A DNA stretch of 39,920 nucleotides from a virus. The DNA lies in the IMG/VR virus record IMGVR_UViG_3300025630_000003, positions 1-39,920 of that record. One strand, written 5' to 3'. Both the position numbers and the translations under genes were made by a program. The notes beneath the pieces were generated by a model. It saw nothing but the letters and a program-made list of their open reading frames with translations. It was not told where the DNA came from and ran no database searches. This document shows, piece by piece, positions 28,999 to 38,282 of this stretch. How positions within the stretch are numbered: position 1 is the stretch's first letter; every line of letters begins with the position of its first letter.

Positions 28999-31268
28999 CA
29001 GTAGAACGGGACGTTGTCAACGCCCGGAAGCGGAATTGATGGCCGGCGAATGTTGTCTATATCAGCCTTATGCTTGCCGGTGGTGGGCCAATTGGTCTTC
29101 CCTCCGCCAAATGGATTGTCAAAGTCGATGTAAAGCTTCTTACCTTTCTTGTCGCGCAAGTGGAATGAGTCACCGCCACGGAGTTCTTCCAACCGGAGAT
29201 ACACCCCGTGGCCGTCAGACTCCCAGCGGTAGTTTTCGACACCGTTCAGGAATGCCTCAACCGCCTCCATCTGGGAGGTGCCCTTGATGCTTACTGATCC
29301 GGCAAGCGTGTCTTCCCTGAGCCTTTGCTCAGGCAGTCCCGGCGCAATCCCTGCCGCGTCCACTACGGAATGGTCAAGGACCGATGTTGCAATGTCGAGG
29401 AATTCAATGACGTTGTCGATCTCGTCGTCCGTGCGCTTGCCTTCGGCGTTTCGCTGATCCCTGAACACAAGGATGGGCTCCTGATCATTTGCGTCCACCT
29501 CGGCAACGATGGCGTGATCATCGACAAGATACTGGTTAGCCAACTCAACCGCTTCGGAATGGGTGATGCTGGGATTGTTGCTGTTGAGTTGCAGGGCGAA
29601 ACTTTCCACAAAACTAAGAATCCCGCTTTTCAAGTGCGCGCTACCACCGGCCATTACATGAGCAAAGGCGGCAAGTTCCGGGTCGTTGTCAACTTTCTCC
29701 CTCACCTTGGCACGGTCGTTTTGCTCAAATCCCTTTTCATTGCTGATAGCTTCCATGACCGTCTCGCGGATTCCGTGGGAATCCTTGTAGTTGTAAGCCA
29801 TGAACATTCCCGAAGACATTCCCTCGTCAACCAACTGGTTGAACACACGGGGCCAATACTTGTCTCCGTGCCGGAACTCTATGTTGAGCAACTCGTTCAG
29901 TCCGTCCCGTGGTTTCATCGAGTTCAGGGCTGCGATGGACTGCTTGGCCTCGGAGTCAAGGAGCAGCTTGATGTCGTCGTCCGCAACCCCAAGCTCGCGC
30001 TGCATGTGAATCAGCCTGCCATCCAGGTCCTGGTAGGTGCTGTGCATCTGCGCGTTGATCGCAGGCTTCGCTTCGTCCGAGGCAACCTTGTATTGCTCCA
30101 TCAAGCCCTCAAGCTCGATTATCTCAGCACGCAATTCGTCTGCCGTGTCAAAGATGTATCGCAACGGCTCCTTCTGGAACGAGTCTAACAGCCCGACTGC
30201 ACCAATGCGGCTGTCCTCCACCCCTTGTGCGGCAATCTTGGCAACCTCGTTCTCCTTGTCGAGGGTGTCCCCCGCCTTCTCTACAATCTTGGCGAGTTCT
30301 GCCGGGGAGTTTTTTGCCATACGGAGCATGTGCCCCGCAGCCGCATAACGCTCTCGCTCCTTATCATAGGCAGCATACTTGTCCTTGTCCCCGCCAACCA
30401 TGTCCATTGTGACAACCATCTTGCCTGAAGGCTCACCATCCCATGCCCGCGCAAGGTCGTCCTCGATGTTCTCGGCCAACGCTGCCGCGTCAATCTGGTT
30501 GTTTTTCTGAATGCTGCGGCCAATGGCTGCCTCAAGTTCCTCAACCCGGTTTGCGGGGAGATACTTGCTGTCCTTCAGCATATATGACGCCTCCTCGGGG
30601 AAGTCCGAGACTGCGGTCATCACAGCGTTATACTCATACTTTTCCATGTTGGAACGCTCGACCTCTGAGCCAAATGTCCGAAGGCTTTCGGCGTATGCTG
30701 GCCCAAGCCCGTAGTATGCCTCGCGAAGGGAGTCCAAGTCCTTCGTGATGGCGACTTTTGAGAGAGTTTTCTCGGCTGTCGTAATGATCTCACCGATCTT
30801 GCGACCTCTGGCAGCAGAGGCGATGACCGGAATCTTCTGGGCGTAAATCCTGCCCATGTTGACCTTAAAGTCATTCGACATCTCACCAAGGGTGTCGCTG
30901 TGCATCTTGACGGTGTTCTCAAACTCGTCAGTGAATTCAGCGACTCCCACATTGGGGTTCTCCGCCATGTAGACGCCCATCTTCTGGGACGCCTCAATCA
31001 GGGCCATATTGAATCGGAACTTGTCGTCCTTCTCCTTCTCTTCATCCGACTCAAGCTTGGCTTGGATTGCCTCCTCCCGTGCAAACATGGCAGCTTCGCG
31101 CTCCCGCGTCTTACGCGCACCCGCAACCGCAGCCAGCGCACCAGGAACCTGTGACAACCCCTGTGCCGCCCCAGCAAAGCTTGGAGCGAATGACGCTGCT
31201 GACGCCCTCGGCCCTGTTGATCCAGCCACCTGAAGCGGGGCTGCTGTGGATGTTCTTACGGGTGGCAT
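28998..31268 (-). CDS. Internal virion protein, T7 gp15-like position
   Basis: A 756-residue helical protein. The N-terminus is Ala/Ser/Pro rich (TAAPLQVAGSTGPRASAASF); the remainder has long charged helices (AREEAIQAKLESDEEKEKDD; VERSNMEKYEYNAVMTAV). Size and order match T7 gp15, one of three ejected proteins that span the cell envelope during infection. It follows the gp14-like gene and precedes the 636-residue core protein with a TGATG junction. Confidence 0.78.
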   Translation of the reverse strand: MPPVRTSTAAPLQVAGSTGPRASAASFAPSFAGAAQGLSQVPGALAAVAGARKTREREAAMFAREEAIQAKLESDEEKEKDDKFRFNMALIEASQKMGVYMAENPNVGVAEFTDEFENTVKMHSDTLGEMSNDFKVNMGRIYAQKIPVIASAARGRKIGEIITTAEKTLSKVAITKDLDSLREAYYGLGPAYAESLRTFGSEVERSNMEKYEYNAVMTAVSDFPEEASYMLKDSKYLPANRVEELEAAIGRSIQKNNQIDAAALAENIEDDLARAWDGEPSGKMVVTMDMVGGDKDKYAAYDKERERYAAAGHMLRMAKNSPAELAKIVEKAGDTLDKENEVAKIAAQGVEDSRIGAVGLLDSFQKEPLRYIFDTADELRAEIIELEGLMEQYKVASDEAKPAINAQMHSTYQDLDGRLIHMQRELGVADDDIKLLLDSEAKQSIAALNSMKPRDGLNELLNIEFRHGDKYWPRVFNQLVDEGMSSGMFMAYNYKDSHGIRETVMEAISNEKGFEQNDRAKVREKVDNDPELAAFAHVMAGGSAHLKSGILSFVESFALQLNSNNPSITHSEAVELANQYLVDDHAIVAEVDANDQEPILVFRDQRNAEGKRTDDEIDNVIEFLDIATSVLDHSVVDAAGIAPGLPEQRLREDTLAGSVSIKGTSQMEAVEAFLNGVENYRWESDGHGVYLRLEELRGGDSFHLRDKKGKKLYIDFDNPFGGGKTNWPTTGKHKADIDNIRRPSIPLPGVDNVPFY

Positions 31269-31269
31269 A

Positions 31270-31842
31270 TTATGGTGAGGCCCAATATTGTGATTGACTT
31301 ACTCCGGGAGTTACATATGACCCGCCCGCGCTTGCTGCGCCTCGCGAAGATCCACCACTTCTACGAAAGCTTGGATTTGAAGCGATGCTCAACCCCTGGC
31401 TGACGCCGCCGAAAAATGTCCCGGCCGCGTTTAGGTAGGACGATGTCACTGCGTTGCGCCCCATCGCCTCCTGCAATCCAGCCTCGGCCTTGGAACGTCT
31501 TGCGCGAAGCTCCCCGCGATAGATGGCGTTCTGACGGTCAAGCTCATCCTGGACCGCAGAGTCAAACATCACATCCTCGGCAGAACCGGACAACTCGATC
31601 CCACTAGCCGCGAAGCGTGCCCGCCTAGTGGCGGCACGCAATCTGTTCCGCCGTGACAACTGGCGGGACTCAGACGCGGCCTGCTGCTGCGCCGCGATGG
31701 CATCATTGCGCGCAACGGCAGCGTTGAACTCGGCGGCGTCCTTCTGTGCAGCCCCAGACTGCACGGCAGAATAGACTCCAAGCCCGGTTGATACTGTAGA
31801 GGCTGCTATCGCCGCTACCCCTAATGCACCTAAAGCTGCCAT
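31270..31842 (-). CDS. Internal virion protein, T7 gp14-like
   Basis: A 190-residue protein. A hydrophobic N-terminus (MAALGALGVAAIAASTVSTG) is followed by Ala/Gln/Arg-rich helices (AAEFNAAVARNDAIAAQQQA, SRRNRLRAATRRARFAASGI) and a Gly/Ser-rich tail. In T7, gp14 is the smallest core protein and forms the outer-membrane part of the ejection channel. Order (after the GNAT-fold gene, before gp15-like) and composition support the match. It overlaps the GNAT gene by 13 bases. Confidence 0.8.
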   Translation of the reverse strand: MAALGALGVAAIAASTVSTGLGVYSAVQSGAAQKDAAEFNAAVARNDAIAAQQQAASESRQLSRRNRLRAATRRARFAASGIELSGSAEDVMFDSAVQDELDRQNAIYRGELRARRSKAEAGLQEAMGRNAVTSSYLNAAGTFFGGVSQGLSIASNPSFRRSGGSSRGAASAGGSYVTPGVSQSQYWASP

Positions 31843-32249
31843 GTCATCATGTGGTAATCGGTCGCGTCGGGACCGTATTTCTTTAGTGTCGATTCGTAGT
31901 CAAAGCCAAGCATCTTCGCCACCCGTTTGGCCTTCTTGTCGCTTGCATTGATTTCGGCGTGGACTCGATGTAGTCGCAGATCCTCGGCTGCATTGTGCAG
32001 CATCTCAAAGGCGGCATTCATCAGCGCGTGAGGGTGCTTCTTCGCAGCCGGAAACACTGTTAGCCAAGCAATGCCAACCCCTGTCCATACCTGCGTGATG
32101 CCGCCGATAGCCAGCATCGATCCGTTGCGCAGGGCGGCGTGTTTGCCGGGGGGGATGACAACGAGCCTGTCGGCAATCTCCTTCAAGAGCAATCCGCTCC
32201 GAAAGCAGTCCCGCACATGCTGAGTTGTCAATGCCTCAAGCGTTATCAT
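31830..32249 (-). CDS. GNAT-fold protein in the T7 gp13 position
   Basis: 139 residues from ATG 32249, which overlaps the tail-tube stop (ATGA); an upstream start at 32318 is rejected. The fold reads as a small GNAT acetyltransferase: a strand (SMLAIGGITQVW), VGIAWLTVFPAAKKHP, a helix, then LRLHRVHAEINASDKKAKRVAKMLGFDYES, the classic C-terminal beta-helix-beta. It lacks a clear acetyl-CoA Q/RxxGxG/A loop, so it may be structural, as proposed for similar gp13-like virion proteins. Role: core assembly or DNA ejection, by position. Confidence 0.75.
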   Translation of the reverse strand: MITLEALTTQHVRDCFRSGLLLKEIADRLVVIPPGKHAALRNGSMLAIGGITQVWTGVGIAWLTVFPAAKKHPHALMNAAFEMLHNAAEDLRLHRVHAEINASDKKAKRVAKMLGFDYESTLKKYGPDATDYHMMTWQL

Positions 32250-35221
32250 TCCGAATTCTCCACCACCAAGACCATCGCAAGTATGTTCAGCGGGTGAGGC
32301 TGCTGCTGCTGAATCCAAACCTGACCCTCATAATCTAGGTCGTTGTCCAAATCGTCGTCGCCATAAATGTTAAACTCTTTCCACCCCGTGAAGAGGTTTG
32401 GAGCCTGATCCATGTCATCATCTTCTTCCCGGTAGTCGTGCTGAATTAGGTCCGACTCGCTTGCCCCGTAACGATGCCCAAGACTGTTAAGAACGTGTAT
32501 GTATCCCTTTGGGACTCTCTTCACGCTCCCGCCAGAACTTCCCCAGTCGCCGCGTGGCGCAAGTGGCATACTCTTAACCTTACTGATAAATTGCAAACCT
32601 GCAATAACAGTCGTCCCTGTGTCATCCAGCGTGATTGCCCCGGACGACACGGTTTTGTCGCCCACATACTCCCCGTCAACCAAGACCTGCAAGGACTCAC
32701 CTTCAAGGTGGTTAAGCCCGCGAACCGTAGTGGATGTTGCCGAGCCCGACAGCATGGAGTCCACAAACTTCATCTCGTCCTTGTCAGTGGCGGACGCAGG
32801 ATTGAAGTCGGGCAGCAACTTCTCAATGTAGCGAACTGTCTTCGTGTTGATGGTGCGCTTCACCACCATCCAAATCTCATCTTCAGTCCCTGCGGACGAC
32901 GGGATGGACGCGATAGACTCAACTACCCCAGTCCCGCCAATCTTCTGCCTTGACCACGCATAGATATCCTGGTCTGCCTCGTAGGTCAGGGTGATAAGGT
33001 CGCCAGTCTCAGTGAGTACCCACACTACGGAATTGGGGTTCTTCTGGTAACGCAGTCTGTTTGCCTGCGTTTGATCGCGAAGAATGTGCTCCGACGTGAT
33101 GTTTAGGTCACGGCTCACAAAGCTGTCGGCCTCAAACGAGTAGCGCATGTCATGCACCTCACGCCCCGCCCGCTGGATGAACAGCACAGCCGAACCAACG
33201 CGCTGGGGCATGTGGCTTGCCAGTGTTCCATTGCTTGTCTGCGTCTTGACATCAACGTTGCTCGGAGTCAGCGGCTCATTGATCGTGCTCGCCGCACGCA
33301 TCTGATACTCCCCGCTCAGTGTCCCGATCAGAAGGACCGGGCCGCTTTCTACCCACTTGATGGCGTTTACCTGGTTGCTCGCGATTGTGACGGTAATCGC
33401 GGAGTCGTCCAACACTGTCCCGTCTGGATCGGTTGGCTGGAAGTTGGCGTAGTCGTCTACTTTGCTACTCCACAGGGTGTCAGGGTTGTCGTTGGTGCTG
33501 GCAAACCACAGACGCTGCTGATGAAAAGAAACAACAGAAGGCCAACCAGTGGTGTCAGACCATGCACCAAGCCGCCAAAACACAGTTTCCCCATCGTTGA
33601 GAAGCTTGGTGTTGTTTTCTGGATCTTTCGGGATTTCTGTGTCTTCCGAAATTGAAACAGTAACGTGCGTTGAGTCGGTGTATGCAGTGATTTTGCAATC
33701 CACCCAATCAATTCCGTATTGCATTCTGACCCAGCGTCCAACGTCTGTGCTGGCGAATGTCCCAGATGACGCAATAAGAGTTGCAGTAATGCTCCTATTG
33801 GAAATCGTGCATCGGTCTTCTCCAATAGTGTAGCCAGACGCAAGAGTAATCGCAGTTACTCCGCCTGCCCGCGTTGATGATGAATCGTCTTCTTTTAAAA
33901 GGTCAATTCTCCACCACCCTGTTGATGAAGACGAAATATCATTTGCTCTGGCGTGCCGCCCAACGTCATCATAGTCAAAAACGTTAGAGTATGGCGACAA
34001 CAAACGCGGTCCTCCAACTCCCCCATCATAACCTATGTAATAATAAGTTCCCGCTGGCTGCTCATACACTTTCTGCGGCTCAATTGTTACTTCAGTTCCG
34101 CTTGTGTATTCTGTAATTCTTCCGAGTTCCCACACTCCATTTCCGTTAGAATACTCAATATATTTGTCAACGTCCCCAGAGACGAAAATGTCATTGTTGC
34201 TAGTAACCGTGGCAGTATCCGACACCTTGCCCACGTCAGCAGTTCCTCCAGAGGTGTATGCGGTATAGCCAGTGGAGTCAATGCCGTCCAGTGAAAACGT
34301 GGTGGTTGAGACAACAGTGATCGTATAGCCTGCGTCATTTACCTCTGTCATGCCGCCGACATCGTATAACCTGACGATGTCTCCAGTTTCAAGGCCGTGT
34401 GCGGACGAAGTTGTGACAACCGCAGGATTGGCTTGAGTAATCCCGCTCACTGTCAAAAGTGTGGCAAGCCTAAACGACGTGTCCCCAGAGTTAATGCTGA
34501 GATACGGCCCCTTTTCGCCATCGAATGTAGACACTGTCCATGTGGTGTCGGCGGTTCGCGTGATCTTCCTCGGCTCGTAATCTGGGTGTGCAACATAGAG
34601 AACATCCGCACTCTGAGTGAAATACAGGTCGTCAAGATCGGCAGTCGCCCAAGGGGTTGTGAATTCGTAGACAAGGTCCGCGTCTCCACCAGACGAGTAG
34701 GCGGTGTGGCTAGTCGAATCTTCACCAAGAAGCTCAAAGGTGTTAGTCGTTTTGTTAGCAACCTCAAACCTGCGCCCGTTGAGTTCCGTCATCCCGACGA
34801 TTCCGCTGATTACGACATGGTCCCCGTTGGACAGGCTGTGTCCAGTCGCAGTGACAACAGCAGGATTGGCCTGCGTCACTCCGCTGATGGTTTCATTCGT
34901 GGACGTGACAACCCCGCTCTGCTTGTAAACGCGGGCGTAGAGGTTGCCCAACTCAAGGATGTATGCCTGAGTCGTGGAGAACTCAAACTCAACCAATCTC
35001 ACTTTTGCAGAACTTGAGTTCCAACCGACGATGTCAGTGTCCTTAGTTTCAAGGATCATCTGCGTCCCAGAGCGGCGAAACGCGCCGCCTTGCGGCTTGA
35101 CGATGAAGTTCTCCAACTTCTCCGCGCCGTTGAAATACTTCTGGATGTCCTCGCGAGCGCGCAGCAGCGGCGAAAGCTCGCCTGCTGTGAAGTTTGTTTG
35201 GAGTGTGTGTGAGCGTCCCAT
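32246..35221 (-). CDS. Tail tubular protein B (T7 gp12-like)
   Basis: A 991-residue protein. It starts with the conserved MGRSHTLQTNFTAGELSPLLRAREDIQKYFNGAEKLENF, typical of T7-type nozzle proteins, and is mainly beta with repeated SGITQANPAVVT(A/T) units (three copies). It is longer than T7 gp12 (794), partly because of those repeats. It forms the tail nozzle through which DNA leaves. It follows the gatekeeper gene with a one-base stop/start overlap. Confidence 0.93.
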   Translation of the reverse strand: MGRSHTLQTNFTAGELSPLLRAREDIQKYFNGAEKLENFIVKPQGGAFRRSGTQMILETKDTDIVGWNSSSAKVRLVEFEFSTTQAYILELGNLYARVYKQSGVVTSTNETISGVTQANPAVVTATGHSLSNGDHVVISGIVGMTELNGRRFEVANKTTNTFELLGEDSTSHTAYSSGGDADLVYEFTTPWATADLDDLYFTQSADVLYVAHPDYEPRKITRTADTTWTVSTFDGEKGPYLSINSGDTSFRLATLLTVSGITQANPAVVTTSSAHGLETGDIVRLYDVGGMTEVNDAGYTITVVSTTTFSLDGIDSTGYTAYTSGGTADVGKVSDTATVTSNNDIFVSGDVDKYIEYSNGNGVWELGRITEYTSGTEVTIEPQKVYEQPAGTYYYIGYDGGVGGPRLLSPYSNVFDYDDVGRHARANDISSSSTGWWRIDLLKEDDSSSTRAGGVTAITLASGYTIGEDRCTISNRSITATLIASSGTFASTDVGRWVRMQYGIDWVDCKITAYTDSTHVTVSISEDTEIPKDPENNTKLLNDGETVFWRLGAWSDTTGWPSVVSFHQQRLWFASTNDNPDTLWSSKVDDYANFQPTDPDGTVLDDSAITVTIASNQVNAIKWVESGPVLLIGTLSGEYQMRAASTINEPLTPSNVDVKTQTSNGTLASHMPQRVGSAVLFIQRAGREVHDMRYSFEADSFVSRDLNITSEHILRDQTQANRLRYQKNPNSVVWVLTETGDLITLTYEADQDIYAWSRQKIGGTGVVESIASIPSSAGTEDEIWMVVKRTINTKTVRYIEKLLPDFNPASATDKDEMKFVDSMLSGSATSTTVRGLNHLEGESLQVLVDGEYVGDKTVSSGAITLDDTGTTVIAGLQFISKVKSMPLAPRGDWGSSGGSVKRVPKGYIHVLNSLGHRYGASESDLIQHDYREEDDDMDQAPNLFTGWKEFNIYGDDDLDNDLDYEGQVWIQQQQPHPLNILAMVLVVENSE

Positions 35222-35826
35222 TAGGTCAGGCCACGCACTGTGTCAACGCCGCCACTGCGGGCATCTTCCAGCGCAAAGCTGGTTGCGCTTAGTCCGGCAA
35301 TCTGACCGGAGTCGGCGTGTCTCGCCTTCGCCAGGGCTTTTTCAAAGTCGTTCCAAAGGCGCTCCTTCTCCCTGCGCCCAGTGTTGCCCTGAATCAATGC
35401 CATGCACATCCACCAAGCGAGGTAGATTGCAAGTGCGTTCGCCGCCAATGGCGGAATGTCTGACACCGACACATCGTTCTGGATGTAGCGGATGTAGAGG
35501 GTGTCAGAGTTGGAAAGTATGGTGCGTCCCTCGATCTTGTAATCGTCGTAGGGCTGCGTGCCCTGCCCCGGAGGAAACACGTAAATCGCATCTGATGGAA
35601 ATGCGTGCTCGTAGGTGTAATTGTGGTTGGGCGTGTTTGCCGTAGGCGAGGTCGTTGTCCTGGTCGTGGCAAACGTCCACGGGTGCATACACAGGAACGC
35701 CTCAAGGCAAACGTCCCAGCCTGCGCGAACAGCGCGGCCAGAGGCAGTCTCAGCCTCGATCCGCGTAATGGTAGGAGCCCCGAGATTCATCAGGGCCAAA
35801 TTGCTGATCGTGACTTGAGTTGCCAT
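35221..35826 (-). CDS. Tail tubular protein A (T7 gp11-like gatekeeper)
   Basis: A 201-residue protein. The N-terminus TISNLALMNLGAPTITRIEAETASGRAVRAGWDVCLEAFL, then HPWTFA, is characteristic of the T7 gp11 / gatekeeper family, which docks below the portal and holds packaged DNA. The next segment has YTYEHAFPSDAIYVFPPGQG and RYIQNDVSVSDIPPLAANAL as in relatives. ATG 35826 sits directly behind a terminator-like hairpin (35834-35863), so its ribosome-binding site is partly inside the stem. Confidence 0.93.
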   Translation of the reverse strand: MATQVTISNLALMNLGAPTITRIEAETASGRAVRAGWDVCLEAFLCMHPWTFATTRTTTSPTANTPNHNYTYEHAFPSDAIYVFPPGQGTQPYDDYKIEGRTILSNSDTLYIRYIQNDVSVSDIPPLAANALAIYLAWWMCMALIQGNTGRREKERLWNDFEKALAKARHADSGQIAGLSATSFALEDARSGGVDTVRGLT

Positions 35827-35828
35827 AG

Positions 35829-35863
35829 AAAAGCCCTGCCGGGGCTGTTATGCCCCGGCAGGG
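35829..35863 (-). terminator. Terminator/attenuator between capsid-module and tail genes
   Basis: CCCTGCCGGGGC and GCCCCGGCAGGG pair over 12 bp (35834-35845 with 35852-35863, six-base loop). On the minus strand TTTT follows (35832-35829), then ATG 35826 of the gp11-like gene. It would reduce read-through from the capsid module into the tail genes and can also hide the gatekeeper's ribosome site. Confidence 0.8.
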
Positions 35864-35872
35864 GATTGAGTG

Positions 35873-36358
35873 TTACGAAATGTCAACGTAACCGTCGATG
35901 TCCTTGTCGGAAGCAGGCGCGTTGGTGCTGGCGGTGTCCTCATGGGTCATCGTCAGGTAGCAGTCCTTCACCAACTCGTAGCCGGGATTGTCTTCCTGCA
36001 AGACGCCGAACTCAGCTTCGCCAGCGGCCGCAACAGCAACCTGCGCCGTGGTGAAGAAGTCGGGGTCATCGGAATTGGTCCCGTCGTACGTGCCGTCGCC
36101 GTCCGCTCCTTCAAGGCCGAAGTCAACGACCTGGTTGGAGCCAATCGCCTCAAAGAACAACTTTCCGCCCCAGATGCGCGTCCCTTTCGGGAGCAGCTTC
36201 AAGCGAATGGTGTCGAATTCAGCAATTGCGCCGGTCGGGTCATCGGTCGTGTTGTAGGTCCACGACTCGCGGCGAAGCGCGTCCGCACGATTCCGCTCCT
36301 GCGGCCCGTAATTCGGGGCGACAAAAGCGGCCAACTGTTCAGAATTGTAAGTAGCCAT
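35873..36358 (-). CDS. Capsid-module protein, possible head decoration protein
   Basis: A 161-residue acidic protein directly after the major capsid gene (18-base gap, Shine-Dalgarno GAAAGGA). Beta-rich: FDTIRLKLLPKGTRIWGGKLFFEAIGS and VVDFGLEGADGDGTYDG. Size, acidity, strong ribosome site and position suggest a protein made in high amounts with the capsid, such as a decoration protein, but I do not recognise a family for certain. Confidence 0.7.
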   Translation of the reverse strand: MATYNSEQLAAFVAPNYGPQERNRADALRRESWTYNTTDDPTGAIAEFDTIRLKLLPKGTRIWGGKLFFEAIGSNQVVDFGLEGADGDGTYDGTNSDDPDFFTTAQVAVAAAGEAEFGVLQEDNPGYELVKDCYLTMTHEDTASTNAPASDKDIDGYVDIS

Positions 36359-36376
36359 CTGTCAGTCCTTTCTCGT

Positions 36377-37237
36377 TTAGGATTCGGTGCACTGGATTTC
36401 CACGACCTTCTCCTCATACATGCGGGTCGCGCCGAAGGTGGCGCGTGCATACACTTGGATGGCGTTGCTCATGTCATTCCGAACGCTGATGTCCGTCTCG
36501 ATGTCGATGCCGACACCCAAGAGCAGGCCGCTACGCGACCAGGCAATGCAGGAGCGGGTAGAGCCCGAAATGTCAATCAGCTCAGTCCGAATGAACGTGA
36601 AGCCGAGGAACGTATTCACTTCGCCCTGAACCAACGCCTTGACGGAGTTGTAGTCAGTGCTAGTGACCTCAGTCGTGCCCAGCAGATCATCGATCTGTTG
36701 GGCCGTGCAGGCGATGAAGCGGGGCTCATCACCAACCTCGTTGGAGTCGAGGATCTTTTTTGCCGCCCGAAGCTTTTCAACGGTCATTCCAGCCGAACCG
36801 TGCGCGATCTGTTGGGTCGCGGTCGGGAACGTGGTGGAAGTTCCGCCAGTCTCGCCCTCATAGGCCGTTCCGAAAGCAGCCGAGATGACTTGATTGTCCA
36901 TCTCGCGTCCGAGCGAGTAAATCGCATTCTGGACGTAGGCCGATTCAGGGTTGGCCGTAGCGCGGATGACATCCTGTTTGTCGATCATGTCGGCAAAGTG
37001 GAAGTCGCGCATATCAACACGCCGACGAACGTGCGGGGTGTCAATCTGCGGGGTGGGCGCGTGGCGGGAGGTTTTCTCAACAGCGGAAACGCTGTTGACC
37101 CGGTCGAAGTAACCATACTTCGCATTTACAGACTCAACACGAACCGCTGGGCGCAATCGGGAGCCCTGCTGTTGCAGGCCGATCTCCAGCATGTCGTGGT
37201 AAGACTGCTTAAAGGAGGTGCTAATCTCTGAAGACAT
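36377..37237 (-). CDS. Major capsid protein
   Basis: A 286-residue protein of the phage capsid family I recall as Phage_capsid_2 (PF19821). Seen: RVESVNAKYGYFDRVNSVSAVEKTSRHAPTPQIDTPHVRRRVDMRDFHFADMIDKQD, a DNQVISAAFGTAYEGETGG block, TAQQIDDLLGTTEVTSTDYNSVKALVQGEVNTFLGFTFI, and the end ATFGATRMYEEKVVEIQC. It forms the icosahedral shell, likely HK97-like in fold. AAAGG lies upstream of ATG 37237. A 250-base leader with hairpins and a terminator separates it from the scaffold gene, which suggests separate control. Confidence 0.93.
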   Translation of the reverse strand: MSSEISTSFKQSYHDMLEIGLQQQGSRLRPAVRVESVNAKYGYFDRVNSVSAVEKTSRHAPTPQIDTPHVRRRVDMRDFHFADMIDKQDVIRATANPESAYVQNAIYSLGREMDNQVISAAFGTAYEGETGGTSTTFPTATQQIAHGSAGMTVEKLRAAKKILDSNEVGDEPRFIACTAQQIDDLLGTTEVTSTDYNSVKALVQGEVNTFLGFTFIRTELIDISGSTRSCIAWSRSGLLLGVGIDIETDISVRNDMSNAIQVYARATFGATRMYEEKVVEIQCTES

Positions 37238-37421
37238 TGTAGGTAGCCTTTCTCTTGCAATCGTTTCGGATCGGTTGAGCTACCCACAAATGCGGACTCT
37301 CCCATAACAGCTTTTCTCCGCTGCTGGAAGGCGGGGCTTTCCCCGCTGTCACTGGGCTCGACGTGTCAAGTTGTCCAGATATGATGATGCGTAACAAGTA
37401 TTCAGGAATCGGTCAAGCAAC
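37238..37421 (-). other. Long leader ahead of the major capsid gene
   Basis: About 180 non-coding bases between the scaffold terminator and the capsid start. Two further small hairpins are visible: GCGGGG-CTTT-CCCCGC (37331-37346) and an AACAGC/GCTGCT arm pair near 37307-37326. On the minus strand TTGACC (about 37415-37410) and TTGACA (about 37369-37364) could be -35 boxes, but no good -10 lies at the right distance. A promoter or an mRNA processing site is expected here because a terminator precedes it, but I cannot locate it. Confidence 0.45.
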
Positions 37422-37468
37422 AAAAATGCCCCGCCTCGGTAAAAACAAAGAAAACCCGAGGCGGGGCA
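37422..37468 (-). terminator. Strong terminator between scaffold and major capsid genes
   Basis: TGCCCCGCCTCGG (37427-37439) and CCGAGGCGGGGCA (37456-37468) pair perfectly over 13 bp, with a 16-base A-rich loop. On the minus strand TTTTT follows (37426-37422). It should stop or attenuate transcripts coming from the packaging/scaffold genes. Confidence 0.9.
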
Positions 37469-37484
37469 AGGGAGAAGGGGCTCC

Positions 37485-38282
37485 CTAATCCTTGTAGGCG
37501 AGGCGATACAGGTTCTCGTTCTCGGCTCGCAACGCCTTTGCCGCAACTTGCTCGTCCTCGCGCAGGTTGTAAAGCGGCGTGGTCAAAAGTCGCACCTTTT
37601 CACGGTCTTGTCGATTCTGTTCAAGTTGCAACTTGGCGCGAGCCTGCGGACTCACAGAGGGCGCGCCAGATGAACCTCCAACGACATCCTCCTTGAACTC
37701 CTCGCCGACGTTGGCGATGAACTTCACAAGGGCGGGGTTGTTACCGAACTCAGGGTTATTCAGCAACTCGAAAAACGCATCGTCACCAAATTTGCTCGCA
37801 ATACCCTTAACCAACTCCATCTGAGTGTCGTAGTTGTCGCCCCACTCGGCTTTCAGCGCGGCGGTCGCCTCTTCGGCAAATTGCGCCTTGCTGCTCTGCG
37901 TGGCTTGATCCTGCTCAATTTGACGGGTGATGTAATCCTTCAGAAGCTGCTTGCCAGCCTTGTCGGAGATGCCCAGCTTGTGGAACTGGTCAGTCGCCCA
38001 CTTGACTTGATCCTGGTCAAGCTCCACGCCTTCGGGCAGTTCCAGCCCTTCGGCGTAGGCTTCAGCCTTCTCGGGCCTGCCCAGTTTAGAGTAGAACTTA
38101 TCGTAGTCCTCGTCCTTCCAGTCGTCTTGAGGCAGATCCACTCGGGGCTTACCGAGCATTTTGTTCAGTTCAACGTGGCTTTTGAGAAGCCCACCCATGT
38201 CCTTGTAGGACGAGAACACCGCATTGTCGCGGTATTCCTCGGGCAGTGTCTCAACAAATGGTGTGTCGTTGTCGTCGCTCAT
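37485..38282 (-). CDS. Scaffold / capsid assembly protein
   Basis: A 265-residue acidic helical protein directly upstream of the major capsid gene. Segments: FVETLPEEYRDNAVFSSYKDMGGLLKSHVELNKMLGK (typical of phage scaffolds of this type), an AEAYAEGLELPEGVELDQDQ block, then long charged helices and a basic C-terminal half. Scaffolds guide prohead assembly and leave before packaging. ATG 38282 overlaps the Bbp19-like gene (ATGA). Confidence 0.85.
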   Translation of the reverse strand: MSDDNDTPFVETLPEEYRDNAVFSSYKDMGGLLKSHVELNKMLGKPRVDLPQDDWKDEDYDKFYSKLGRPEKAEAYAEGLELPEGVELDQDQVKWATDQFHKLGISDKAGKQLLKDYITRQIEQDQATQSSKAQFAEEATAALKAEWGDNYDTQMELVKGIASKFGDDAFFELLNNPEFGNNPALVKFIANVGEEFKEDVVGGSSGAPSVSPQARAKLQLEQNRQDREKVRLLTTPLYNLREDEQVAAKALRAENENLYRLAYKD

